Shown: positions 50,385 to 62,450 of the stretch, piece after piece
Position numbering within the stretch: position 1 is the first letter of the stretch
Layout of the letters: every line of letters starts with the position of its first letter
Assembly (NCBI GenBank): GCA_026874595.1
Contig: CM049313.1
Location: 55,846,159 to 55,910,158, forward strand
Direction of reading: 5' to 3'
DNA length: 64,000 nucleotides
Source of the DNA: Sipunculus nudus
Taxonomy: Eukaryota > Annelida > Sipuncula > Golfingiida > Sipunculidae
The notes under the pieces: model-generated
The model's database searches: none
The model's input: the letters and a program-made list of their open reading frames with translations, nothing else
Told to the model about the DNA's origin: nothing
Made by a program: the position numbers and the translations under genes

Positions 50385-50790
50385 CGAGCCAGGTCAGTTG
50401 CCATGGTGATGTCTGGACCCCACCTGTTTGTACTGAGTGACCTCTTGACTTGGCGTCTGAAACTCAGCATGTTGTCAAATCTGTTTTCAAATACAGAAAG
50501 CCTTTTTCAATTGGCTACAATGCTTTTTTAAAGCTGTATTTACCCAATCTATTCTAAATATTATTAATCTAAATTAATGCAGATACCCAATAATAAGCTC
50601 CAGGGCACCAAGTTTTACATGTGACTAATTCTTACATGTAATTTGGAGATGCTAGCTCCGATGGTTTCTAACTTACAGCCATGGACGATAGAAAGCCAGC
50701 CCTGGACAGCGGATGGAGGACGGCTGACAGCAGACGGCTGACGATGGACAGACGACGCTGTGCCATCGCATAAGCTCACAGGTTCGCTAA
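50385..50790 (+). mobile_element. Family D element, short copy
   Basis: Start 'actgagtgacctcttgact' and 'tacagaaagcc..tttc..ttggcta.aatgctttttt' match the start of the long copy at 58000-58150. The end 'cgctgtgccatcgcataagc' followed by 'tcacaggttcgctaaaaa' matches 60700-60742. The tandem core is absent. Confidence 0.65.
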
Positions 50791-51339
50791 AAAAGCTTCA
50801 GGTAAATCTGAAGTTATGAGAGCATTAATTTAGTAATTTCTTAATTAATGTCTCACAAAGTGCTATAGATCATAAATATGTGCAGCTTAAAATCTTTAAG
50901 ATGACAATTTAAGAAAAAAATAGTAAAAATATTTACACTTGAAAAAATGCATGGAGAGTGTTAAACAATAAATTGCAATACTCTCAAAGAAAGTGCGAAC
51001 ACCTTACCTGATTTTTACTGATAATATAATGGGAGTTCCTCTATGTTTGGGTTAACAGAACTCCCCTCAGGAGCAGCAAAAGAAATCAATAACTAGTGTC
51101 CTATCTTACACCATCTTCAAAAAACAGCTGTTGGAATATCTGCATCTCTTGTTCTACTGTGTGGTTCTAAATGTTGCAGTTTTGAAAAATGGTTTATTAT
51201 TTTTTCTACATGATAGTTCCTTTGTGATACAAGCTTTAAAACAAAGAACCCATAAGTCATGTACACTCCCGAGGCAGCAGAAATCTTACGCTTCTAAAGA
51301 AGCAACTGATTTTCACGCTGCCAGCTTTGACCGTTAATG
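50791..51339. other. AT-rich unique sequence
   Basis: No gene recognised; a 68-codon ORF at 51131-51337 has no supporting signal. Confidence 0.4.
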
Positions 51340-51870
51340 ATATATTTAGACACCAGATGGTGGTTCGTTGTCCGCTGAAATAAACGTGCGTATGATGTGA
51401 CAAGCAGCCAATCAGATGTCAATAAACAAACACTCGACAGGCATCCTGGCTCCGCCCATTGCTACGCTTCAAGCGCCGCTTGATGAGTTTCCGGTCAAAT
51501 TTAAATTGCTCCCTCTGCATTCTCCCATCATCGACCGATTCGATTATGACATTATGACTGTGTTAGCGTAGCCATGTATCTGTTGTCTGCAGAACTGAAA
51601 CAAGCCAGCGAGGTTTGCACACAGCCTTTGTTGTTACGTTTCGTTTGAATTACAGCTCACCGGCCGAGCATCCTATGTGCCCAAGGCCCTAAGCACACCA
51701 CGTCAGGGGCAATTCTCTCTGAGCCTGCATGTGGCCTGTTCAGACGGTTACGCGGGGCGATGAGCTGACACTCAAAACGAAATAAACATGATTGGCTCCG
51801 TGTATTCCTCGCTTGGCTTTGTCTTTCAGCACAAGGTCTCATCTGATTGGACAAAAATACAGTCCTCCCC
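51340..51870. promoter_or_regulatory. CpG-richer island with CCAAT and GC boxes, candidate promoter
   Basis: It is clearly richer in CpG than its surroundings. CCAATCA at 51408-51414, a GC-box-like CTCCGCCC with ATTG at about 51449-51461, and inverted CCAAT (ATTGG) at 51791-51795 and 51846-51850 are visible. Forkhead-like AATAAACAAACA lies at about 51421-51432. No TATA box, start codon or coding exon is recognised next to it, so direction is unknown. It could be a promoter, an enhancer or a low-methylation island. Confidence 0.35.
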
Positions 51871-51907
51871 TCTGGTGTAGCAATTCAGGATACGAGGTCA
51901 TAACAAA

Positions 51908-51951
51908 CAGCGCCTTACAATATAGGCAGTAGCCCTATAGGTAAAGCGCTG
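51908..51951. repeat. Stem-loop CAGCGC ... GCGCTG
   Basis: CAGCGCCTTACAATATAGG pairs with CCTATAGGTAAAGCGCTG with small internal mismatches. 'gtaaagcgctgtgtaaagag' resembles a common animal interspersed repeat end, but I cannot name the family. Confidence 0.55.
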
Positions 51952-52904
51952 TGTAAAGAGCGTATATGTCATGGTACTCAACTGAAACTGTATATGAAAA
52001 TATTCTCAAGAATACAGAAATTAAGTAATAGGGCAAATGCTGCCACTTGGCAATACAGTCTGTTACGCATATGGATATATACCAGCATATTCATTAAACT
52101 TTTTTAGTTATAAAGACCTTAAGAATCCTCTTCAGGTGTAAAGAAGGGTACATACTACTTTCTACATATAATAAAGCAAGTAGGAGGTTCACAGTCATAA
52201 AATATTACATGTTAGTCGATATAAAATTATAATTAATAAACCAAGAAAAAATATCAAATTCTGGCCTGCTTGAACTTATGCTTCTGCATCAATAGGTAAC
52301 TGAAGCTTGAAACATTTTTAACTTTTGAATTCTGAAAGCTATATATATACATGCTAATATATATGCAAAAACCCTCTCTGGTTACATGGTTTTTGCATCA
52401 ACATTGCTTTGATGAAATTTTCTAAAATATTGTATATAAACAAGCTCATACACCCAACACAGGGGCATTAAATGAACTTTCAAAATAGGAATTACCTAGA
52501 GGTCATTATGCTAATAGAAATCCCATAAAGTCTAAAGTGAATGGCCTGTTTTAACCATCTGCATGCATATTACTGAAGAACAAATATGCCAAATTTGAAC
52601 AATATATCCCTATTGACTGAGCCATGAGGTTCTTTTGAAGAGTTACAAATATTTTCAGAGTAAAATGGTGGAATTATCTCTTTTTTTGAGAAAGGAGGTC
52701 AAAGAACCTTTATTTGATAGAATTTATTTTTATGAACTGAAATGTATGCAAAACTTTTGGTCCACAGGAGAAATGGATCTGATATGGTTCAAATGTCATG
52801 ATGGAGCAACAGCTGATGAGACAGAAGGACACAGACAATGGGTCACGCTAGCTCACAGTCAAATAAGAAAATCACTGACACAAGCACTTTTGAAATTAAA
52901 CAAG
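51952..52904. other. AT-rich unique sequence
   Basis: No gene recognised; a 90-codon ORF at 52635-52907 runs into the family B head and has no family resemblance. Confidence 0.4.
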
Positions 52905-54778
52905 TGACTGATGGGTCATGACGCTCAGCTGACAGGGAAGAGATTTTCAAAAGGAAATTTTATCATCTGAATGGTAGTATATACCCATTCAACTGAAGCA
53001 TCAAACAGATTAACTAACAGGCCAAGATTGTGTCTGTATTTATATATCTCAAAAATCGGGAAAAGATGCGTAAACTTTAAAAAAATACAGGTGGCTCCAC
53101 CAGTCAGCAGAAACTAATAAAAACACTTAATGGTCAATATCCATGCAAAGAATCATGGTGATCTCTGCATTAGTTGTTCAGATACTTCAGCTTTTGTATC
53201 AAATTTTCCATTATTCTGAGGGATACTTCGGAGTCCTATAGCTTGAAGGATACGGGTAACAGAGACCTAATTTCAGGTTTCCACAGACTCTTTTCATGGG
53301 CCTCCTTGCATGACAAGAATGAAGATTCCAGGTCCAGTTGTTACAATTTGTGCCATGTTAACAGATGACAGCATCCTTAAAGGTCTCAAAAATAGAGAAA
53401 ATATTTGAAAAATTGAATAAAATATAGGTGGCACCACCAGTCTGCAGAAACTGATGAAACACTCCATAATTATTATCCATACAAAGAATCATGGTGATCT
53501 CTGCAATAGTTGTTCAGGTACTTCAGCTTTTGTGTCAAATTGTCCATTATTTTGAGTCCTATAGCTTGAAGGATATGGGAAACAGAGACCTAATTTCATG
53601 TTTCCACAGACACTTTTCATGGGCCTCCTTGCATGACAAGAATGAAGATTCTAGGTCCAGTTTTTACGATTTGTACCCTGTTGACAGATGACCACATCTT
53701 TAAAGGTCTCAAGAATAGAGAAAATTATATATATAAATTTGAAAAAAATAGAGGTGGTCTACCCAGTCTGAAATAAACCAATGGAACCCCTCATGATCAA
53801 TATGTATGCCAAAAATCATGACCATCAGTGTTGTAGTTATTCAGATACTGCAGTTTTTGTATCAAATTTTTCATTATTCTGCGGGGTATTTTGGAGCCAT
53901 ACAGCTTCAAGGATATGGGTAACAGAGACCTAATTTCAGGTTTCCATGGAGACTTTTCATGGGTCTCCCTGTGTGTCAAGAATGAAGATTCTAGGTCCAG
54001 TTGTTATGATTTGTGCCCTGTTAACAAATGTTCATATCTTTAAAGGTCTCAAAAATAGAGAAAAGAATTTGTTAAAAAACCCGAACAAAAACAGGTGGTG
54101 TCACCAGTCTGCAGAAACTGATGAAACACTCCATGATCAATATCCAAGCAAACAATTATGGTTATCTCTTCATTAGGTGTTCAGATACTTCAGCTTTTGT
54201 ATCAAATTTTCCATTATTTGAGCTGTACTTTGGAGTGTGTTAACTCAAAGGATATGGGTAACAGAGACCTAAATTCAGGTTTCCAGGAGACTTTTCAGGG
54301 TCTCCCTGTGTGTCAAGAATGAAGATTCTAGGTCCAGCCGTTACAATTTTTACCCTGTTAACAGATGTTCACATTTTTAAAGGTCTCAAAAATAGAGAAA
54401 AAATTTGTAAAAAATTGAAAATACAGATGGCGCCACCAGTCTACAGAAACTGATGAAACATCTCATGATCAATATGTATGCCAAAAATCATGACCATCAG
54501 TGATGTAGTTAATGAGATATTGAAGTTTTTGTATGAAATTTTTTACTGTTCTTGGGGGTACTTTGGGGCCCCATACTTCAGAGGATATGGGTAACAGAGA
54601 CCTAATTTCTGGTTTCCAAGGAGTTTTTTCATGGACCTCTCAGAATTTCAAGTTACAAGATTCTATGATCAGCAGTTACGATTTGTGCCTGGTTAACGGA
54701 CAGACGGACCGATGGACAACGGACAAAGAGTGATAGCTATAGCTCAGAAGACTTATACAGTCAGCTGAGCTAATAAAA
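52905..54778 (+). mobile_element. Family B element, copy 3 (complete, no nested insertion)
   Basis: The head at 52905-52932 (GCTCAGCTGA at 52923-52932) is followed by the spacer and five units, with palindromes near 53090, 53429, 53751, 54094 and 54426. The GACGGAC-like tract lies at about 54697-54722 and the end hairpin at 54740-54772 (TAGCTCAG ... CTGAGCTA). TCAGCTGAGC at the end is the exact inverse of GCTCAGCTGA in the head. At 53079-53085 the sequence is uninterrupted where copy 2 has family A inserted. Confidence 0.8.
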
Positions 54779-57400
54779 AGGAGAATTCAGTAAAATTCTT
54801 TGGAGTCAGAGGTAAATTTTCTGGCCTGTCTGATATCACTTTCTACTGGAAATTTGGCCAATTTTCAGCAACTGTCAGACTACAAATATAGTATTTTCTA
54901 ATATACATTTTATATTGGTCCTTTTTTGTTTTTTTAGGCCATGTATCTGCAACAAGAAAAGAATAAGGGTAACTCCAAAGCATATTATTTGATCATTTCC
55001 TTTAAAAACAATTATTTTCTTTTAAAAATAATCATTGCAACAATTTGTTAATAAACTGCAAACCTAACAATTTACCAACCACTTTTATGGATAGTCACTG
55101 ATTATACATACTAGATGTATGCAATGGCTAAACGAAAAAATGGAAGCCTCCCCCTGGTCCGCAGCTGAGTGATAATAGGGTATTGCAATGGAGGTGAAGG
55201 TTGAAAATGAATACCAGGTGCAAATCTTTGACCTTGGACTGATTTGGTCCCCAAATTTCAGCTACTGAAAATCAGCCATATTGGAGATTAAGTACAAACA
55301 AAAAGTATCATGGCCTCCACAATAAAAATAATAATTATAAGAGAAATCACAACACAACCTGGTTTATTTAATACCAGACATTTTTCTGCTGTAGCACCAT
55401 CAATCAGAAACTACGCGAGTGAACTTGGCCCATGTATAACTTGCAAATGGAAAACCCATCCTGCACCAACCCAGATGTCCTTCCTAGTTCCGTCTCAATC
55501 AAAGAACAGTTAATATGCAGGTTATATTGAGGAAACACAACATTGGGACTTGGACTCTAGTTTGGGGTTTTGAGGTTTTGAATATATGGACCTTAGGAGT
55601 TCCTAAATAAAGGGTCCTTGCAAACTTAGGTTGTGGCTACAAACAGTGGTGTGCCACAAAATGGGGTCTTTGGTAAGTGAACTTTTTTTCAAATCAACAG
55701 GTGGCACAAGAGAGAGGTACATGATACCAGTCTACACTATCTGAGTCAGAGTCCAAGCCAGATTCCTAGCCTGCAGATCAGAGTCTTTCATGATAAAATC
55801 CAAGTCCACACCCTTAAAGAAAGAATGAGTTTTTCTTCAGTGATTACATAAGAATAAGTCTGATGATTAATTACCAGCCATATTGCACCTAAAATGTAAG
55901 AAATAGAGTTGATCAATTACATTTTAGTGGTAGCACCAGCCATGTGGAAAACCAAACTAAAAATCTGATTGCAGAAAATAATATTTTGGTCATTTATTTA
56001 AATGTCTTACCTCAATATAAGTGTCTTGTCATTAGTGTAAATAAAAGTAAAAATATTTCTTTACTTTCTCAATCCACCATGTGCATAAAAAAAGAATCAT
56101 TTATAGACATAGAGATCAATCCTCCTACATGTGTGTTGAGTGTCTGTATGTTGACCAACAATGGTTTCATTTTTTCCACTGATTACATGACAGAAAGTAA
56201 TGTCTTAATTACCAATCAAAAGGAAAGGTTGTCAGTCAAGATAGAAACAGAAGTTACACATCAGATTGTTCATCTGCATTTTTCTTTGGTTTAATACCCC
56301 ACTCAGAACTATAAATGTTTAAATGAACACCTATTTGCAGTGATATTGTTGTTGCCACATGGTCAGCATTTACAACCCAGTTTTCTTCAGGACAGAATTC
56401 ACATCTCAAAGTAGACCTCATCAACCCAATCCTCTGAATTCTCTCTAATTTTCCTGTGTCTCTTTGGCTGCATGTATAAGGGTTTTCTGAGTGGCAATGA
56501 CAAACTATATGTACTTTAATGTCCCCCCAGATAGCTGTCAATAGGGAGATCTCGAAAAGGTTGAACTCAACTGGCCAAATGGGACCAAACTGCAAGAGAC
56601 ATTAGTTGCAGCATTGAGAACCATTAAAGAACGGTAACATTCATGAAAGCTTACAAATATATACAAACTGCATAAAGAAGTTGATTCAGACCACTTGGGT
56701 TGTACACTGACTGAAGACCTGAACTCCCTGACTTTAAAATGCTTTTTAAGGGCCACCCCAAATAAAATCTGTCCTCACGGGATAACTTTTGTTAGTGTTC
56801 TCCTATTGCCATGGAATAAATCATTACAAAAGTCTACCACAAAAACATCTTTCTGTTACAATGTAAAATCATTCCACAAAATGCACATACAAGTACCATT
56901 TTCTGATAATTTAATTATAGAAATAAAATGAGGAGATTTTTATCATTATTTCTGAATTAATGATAACACTAAATAAAAGATACCTTAACATGAGTTGTGC
57001 TAGCTTTAAAATTTTGAGATGTCTGCTAATCCAAACCTCTTATTCCATTCTTTCTGCATTTCACTATTTCCAGCATCCAACAAGTATGACTAATGCTGTG
57101 CATGCATGCTTATGTATGGAGATAGGGAGCATTTTGAACAGGGTGCCCTATAGTCAGGGTACTTGAAAAACAAAAAAGTGGTTTCTCATTCTTGTTCTTC
57201 TGGAATGTGTGTCAGTGTAGAAATATAACATTTGTTTCCTTTTTGTTTAAGGGAAACAATAGTGTTGCATAAAAAAGGGTTAAAAAAGTAATTAGCTACA
57301 TTTTAAAGATGATAAATCTAGTTGGGTAAAGATTTACTAACATACAAAGCTGTCATGAAACACATGAGATCTCAGAAATAATCTCTTTGCCCATCTTCAC
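54779..57400. other. Unassigned sequence with the longest ORFs of the window
   Basis: ORFs of 116 codons (55944-56294, plus) and 113 codons (56254-56595, minus) overlap at their ends. Neither shows a domain I recognise, and the plus-strand one is of AT-driven composition. I treat them as chance ORFs. A GC-moderate block at 56250-56770 could be a relic of something coding, but nothing identifies it. Confidence 0.4.
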
Positions 57401-57790
57401 TGGGCTCCAGGTGCTCAACTGGCCAAATAATGCACAGGTTTGGTGTGTCTGTGCATCAGACACATGTATTCTAACAAATATGCATATGCCCAACTTAAGA
57501 CTGATATATCAAACCCCTCCTGAGAAAAAAGCAGGGACACACACTGTGCAAAAATTATTGTAAGTGGCACCACCAGTCTTGTATACGACAAAGCTATTCG
57601 ATATGTATATATTACCCAATTACAGGCTGATATATCAAATTCCTCAGTAGAAATAAGCAGGCACATACACTGTGCAAAAGTCATTGTAGGTGGCGACACC
57701 TTTCTTGTGAACGAGAAAGCCATCAAAGACACATAGACAGGTCAAAACATCAGGCTTATCGACTACCGAGAGCCAACATATGTGCCATGA
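57400..57790 (+). repeat. Family F repeat (about 126 bp period)
   Basis: Two units contain 'acactgtgcaaaa.t.attgta' followed by GTGGCACCACC (about 57564) and GTGGCGACACC (about 57690). Each has 'caggctgatatatcaaa' or 'aagactgatatatcaaa' before or after it, and CTGAGAAAAAAGCAGG-like blocks. The layout resembles a family A half-unit. Confidence 0.55.
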
Positions 57791-57894
57791 AGAGTGCCTC
57801 GTATTAGTTAGTATAACTAGTTGTACAATCCATGTAAAATAAATAAAGTTTATATTTAAAACATCAGGCCAATACATCAAAATTACCTTGAGTC

Positions 57895-60745
57895 TGATGT
57901 ATGGGGCTGACCAGGCTTAGGTGAGAAAGGCAGTTGCCCCGAGTGAACTGTGACAAATTTGCTTGCCCAGGCTACTGCACTGAGTGAACTCAACCTGGCT
58001 AGACTGAGTGAACTCTTGATCTGTTGCCAAATCTGAAACAGTTTGCAGTTTCTCAACCTATTTTAAGATACAGACACTATCTTGGAGTGTTGGTGAATCT
58101 GTTTACACAAACTGAAAGACTTTGGCTAAAATGCTTTTTTTCAAGCTGACATATTCATAAACCTTTATCAAAATATCTAGAATAATAAAAGATGCAGTTC
58201 TTTCACTGTAAAAGGTCCAATAATTCTGCCAAAAATCATTCAAGTAAACTTGAACAAAGGCCACCTAAGAATAGTTTTTGTGCAATGTTAAAGGAGTTAT
58301 AATTGAAACAATAATTTTGTAGAAGAACAGTTTTCCAGTCCTCAGTGTGAAATAGACATAATAAGGGCCATAAGACCAACAAAGGATTTTCTGATATGAT
58401 TGAAGGAACCATGTCCTAGGATAATTCTTTTATAAATTGAACGATTCAATTTGACAGTTTCAGCATAAACATTTTAAGCTGAAAGAAGTTAAAATTATGA
58501 GTTTTTTGCCCATAAAAACCTGTCAATGTAGGTGGCACCAAAAAATCTGCAATTTCAAATATGAGTAATGTGACCAACATTTGCACAATACTTGGAAATG
58601 CTAGCTTCTGTCATTTCTGAGATTACCATGTCAGTATGCTTATTTGGCCAAATGACTGTTCAAATTCATGTAACTCCACAAAAATTCATCAAATGCAAAT
58701 TATTTGAACAATCTTGAGAGGGCTTGCCTCTGGGATCATTTCTGCAAATTATTGAACAATTTGGCTGGACTGTTTACAAGAAGAAGACGTAAAGTTTTTC
58801 AGCTTTTTACGCAAGTAAACTCAGATAGCAAAAAAATAAGCTGAATCCCACAACATTTGATATGTGACAGATTATTGCATAAAATCTAGGGATGGTAGAT
58901 CCTGCCATTCCTGAGAAATTATGGGTTAATGTAGGATGACCAATGACCCCTGTACAAAAAAAGTCAATGCGCCACCAATACCTGAATTTCATATATGACT
59001 CATGTGACCAACACTGGCATAAAATTTGGTGATGAAAGCTGTGGCTGTTTCTGAGACTGTCATTTTAGTATGCTTTTTTGACAGTAACTAAGTTCAACTT
59101 CCTGTAACTCGACCAAAATTCACCGAACTTGAACCATTCAAACAAACTTGAGAGAGATTGTATAAAAGATTATTTCTGTGAAATATTGAACATTTTGGCT
59201 TTACCGTTTTGTAGGAGAAGATTTTTAAAGGTTTTTACCTTTTTCTCTATAAAATCAAAGAGTTTTTCAGATGGCTAATTTTTTGCATTAAATTGTTTAG
59301 CTCCAGTTGTTTTTTTAATAGTATGGGTTAACATACAGATGGCTCACAGGTTCACTAAAAATTACTACAGATGCATATTGAATGCAAAATTATAATACAG
59401 ATACATCTCACTGATGGCAAAATCTTGAATTAAGTTGAGTATGGATACAGGTACAGCCGTCTTTATATACCCGCAGAGAGCTGTATACCTGTGATTGTAA
59501 ACATAGCCTGGCATGAGGAATATCTAAAATCATAAATCTACATTTTTTAAAAGCTTTTAAAAAACATTCTTGTCAATATTAACCATAGATAACCTGAAAT
59601 CTAAATGTCTTGAGGCATGATGTTATGGATGCTGATAAACAGGTGACAGGCTAGATGTATCTGCTTCACACAGCTAACATATATGGTAAAATGACTCAAT
59701 TCAATCTTTATAATTCAGCCAAAATTCATTCTTTGGAACCATAAAAGACAATTATTATAAGAATTATTCTGGGGATTATTCTTGTAAAATATTAAACAAA
59801 TTTGCCTCAGTGCTCTAAGTCAAAAAACGTTTTACAGGTTTATAATTCATATGGGAAAATACAGCAAAATGGCTAAGTTAAGCTTCTCATAACTCAGTCA
59901 AAAATCACTGAACCAAAACCATTTGAATAAACTTGAATTATCAACATCTAATGATAATTAATGTGTGAGATTTAAGAATTTGGCCCAGTGGTTTTTGAGA
60001 AGAAGATCTTTGTAGCCACTTAGCTAAAAAGGGATGTTATGGCATATGACTAGATTCAGCTTCCCAAAACTCAGCCAAAAGTCGCTGAACTGAGACCATT
60101 TGAACAAACTTAAGAGAGGACTACCCTAGGATCATTTCTGTGGAATATTAAACAATTTGGCCATTTGGTTTCAGAGAAGAAGTTTTTTGTAGCCAACAGT
60201 ATGATACGGGCACTGATGACCCCAGTACAAAAAAGGCCAATGCAGGTGGCACCACCAATACCTCAATTTCAGATATGACTCATGTGACCAACATTGGCAT
60301 AAAATTTGGTGATGATAGCTCCAGCCGTTTCTGAGATTGTAATTTTACTTATCTTTTTTGGACAGATGACAAAGTTCAACTTCCTGTAACTCGACCAAAA
60401 ATCACCAAATTTAAACCGTTCCAACAAATTTGAGAAAGATTGTTCCAGGAATCATTTCTGTGAAATATTAGACAATTTGGCTGAATAGTTTGAAAGAAGA
60501 AGATTTTTAAAGCTTTTTTAGCTTTTTCCCAATAAAATCTATGAAAATGCAGTTAGCCAAAAAATAAGCAAAATCCGATAGAGTTTTTTAGATGACTAAT
60601 TTTTTGCATAAAATTTCGTCTTGCTTACTCTTGCCGTTTTCAAGATATTATGGGTTAACATACAGACACCGGACGCCAGACACCGGAGGACAGACGACGG
60701 ACGATGCCACACCATGGCATAAGCTCACAGGTTCACTAAAAATAG
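57895..60745 (+). mobile_element. Family D element, long copy
   Basis: Palindrome-type starts (GGTGGCACCA) near 58532 and 60246, plus a decayed one near 58970, are each followed by 'acatttgcacaatacttgg' or 'cattggcataaaatttggtg' and then 'tttctgaga.t'. Between them run shorter units at about 59715, 59893 and 60071 (178 bp period) with 'ctcagccaaaa.tc.ctgaac' and 'ccatttgaa.aaactt'. It ends with a GACACCGGA/GACGACGGAC tract, ATGCCA-CACCA-TGGCAT, and 'aagctcacaggttcactaaa' at 60722-60741. Non-coding. Confidence 0.65.
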
Positions 60746-61589
60746 CATTCAGGTTGAACTGTCATGACTAATATTTCAGATACAAGGTTTAATGCAGGAT
60801 ACGAACTAAATAAGATAGACAAAGACATGAACGCTATGGGTACAGCTGATTTTTATTCACATTTCTTGAAGTAAATAAAAAAAAAATATAGGTATTATTT
60901 AATTGGCAGGCCTGAGAGTACTTGTCCTTACATTTGAGCCACATTTCAATATGATCCAATTCCCCATGTATCCGTACTAGTAAGGGCTTCAGATCATGTG
61001 TCCAAACAAACCTTTATGGAAACCAAATCAGTGACATTTCGGTAATGAGCTTAAGGGACCCTCTGAGAAACATTCAGAGACACATTTGGGCTTCATGTAT
61101 CAAAAGGCAGTGTTTATTCCATTATCTCAAGAAATATAAAAGAACAGTCATTTCAAATAGGACTGCCATATCTCATCTCATAAACTAAGTTCATGTATAA
61201 ATACTGTTAAAGTACAAGTCCAAAAATAAATTCCAAGTAAAACCTTCTTATGTCAATAAGACTGACTGCAAAAGTTTTTTTTAAAAGGGAAGGTCAATGG
61301 CCTGTTGCTGGCACTGTCTAATGAATGTGATGAAAGGTAACCACATGACAACTATGGCATACTGTTCTCATTAAACCTTCTGGATTTATGGCATAAATAT
61401 ACCATTTTATAATTCAGAAGTCATTACCTATATTTTTTTTTTTTTTTCTTTTTGGTGCAGGTAACTGCCTCTCTTTTTTTATGCTGCTGACTTATTTAAT
61501 CCTTAAGCTAAGTATTTACATTTGCAGAGTTCCATTTTCGTTTGGTACTATGTGACAGGGTGCAGCACTCGCTTCCTCTCATTTTATTT
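60746..61589. other. Unassigned sequence with a long T run
   Basis: T-rich tract at about 61432-61448. No gene recognised. Confidence 0.45.
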
Positions 61590-61855
61590 TATAGCCTGGT
61601 GTTTCCAAGGCCTGGTATCTACGACACCTGCTGGTCCAGGGTGTGTAATCATCCCCATTGCTGCGTAATAACACCAAGGAACCTCTGAAAGACACACTCC
61701 TTTGTGATACATGGCTGAGGGGTGAAGCTTTCCAACAAGCCTGCAGAGCAATCACCCTGGGTTGGGGCTGACCATGAAAGTTTCACTTCTTGATTTGAAC
61801 TCACAACCTGCCAGCTTTGAGTCCTGTGCAGGGGCCTAGCCAAAGTGGGGCCGCA
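61590..61855 (-). mobile_element. tRNA-derived SINE-like repeat, copy 2
   Basis: Minus-strand reading: 'ggttgtgagttcaaatcaag' gives a B-box match (GAGTTCAAATC, rc of about 61792-61802). It is followed by 'cagccccaacccagggt', 'gctctgcaggct', 'gaggttccttggtgttat' and 'cgcagcaatgggga', in the order seen at 23341-23645. Confidence 0.6.
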
Positions 61856-61865
61856 GGGGGCCATG

Positions 61866-61883
61866 CCCCCCCCCCCCCCCCCC
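61866..61883. repeat. C18 homopolymer
   Basis: Eighteen C residues beside the SINE-like copy. The other SINE-like copy also has a long C run (23309-23325), though at its other end. Confidence 0.95.
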
Positions 61884-62450
61884 ACAAGCCCTGGTCGCAT
61901 CCAGTGCTCAATGGTCTTTTCGGAGTTTCACTTAATCTAATACAAATATATATATATATCTATGCATAAAATCAGTGGCGGATAAATGCTATCAGTGGCA
62001 GGTTTTTCATATTTCATTTTATTAATAGGCAATTAGACTTTATTTAAGTTATCTGCAGTTACCATTACTTTCAAATTTATAAGTTGAGTATATGGATATT
62101 TATGAACAGCTGCAGAACAACTGCGGTACTCAAACAATCTGTGCTGAGCTCTTAGGAGTCCTGTGTGCTGTCGAACCACGGAACCTGGTAAAATGCGAAG
62201 TTTAACATAATAATTCAGCTTATCAGTTATTTCATCACAAGCATTACATTTAAAAGATAATATTCTGATTGTTACAAACATGATTGCACTTTTGTGCCAT
62301 TGACTCATTTGAAAACGATTGAAATTTTATATCCTTATTTTGAAGAAATATAAATATTAAATATTGAACCTCTCTACAGTTTGACTACATAACGGAAAGA
62401 CATAAGGGAACAGTTTTTCAGGAACAGGAAATCCTCATTTTTTGTGAAAA
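61884..62450. other. AT-rich sequence with a short TA repeat
   Basis: (TA)n at about 61946-61958. No gene recognised. Confidence 0.45.

Noticed and set aside
50397-50411. RFX X-box-like GTTGCCATGGTGAT
   Set aside because: It lies just at the start of a family D repeat copy, where the long copy reads 'cagttgccccgagtgaac', so it is likely a chance change in a repeat.
55944-56595. The two longest ORFs (116 and 113 codons) as genes
   Set aside because: Length is within chance for AT-rich DNA. They overlap on opposite strands, no protein family is recognised and no splice or promoter context is evident.
61649-61900. 83-codon minus-strand ORF with a glycine run
   Set aside because: It overlaps the SINE-like repeat and the C18 homopolymer; the glycines come from the homopolymer.
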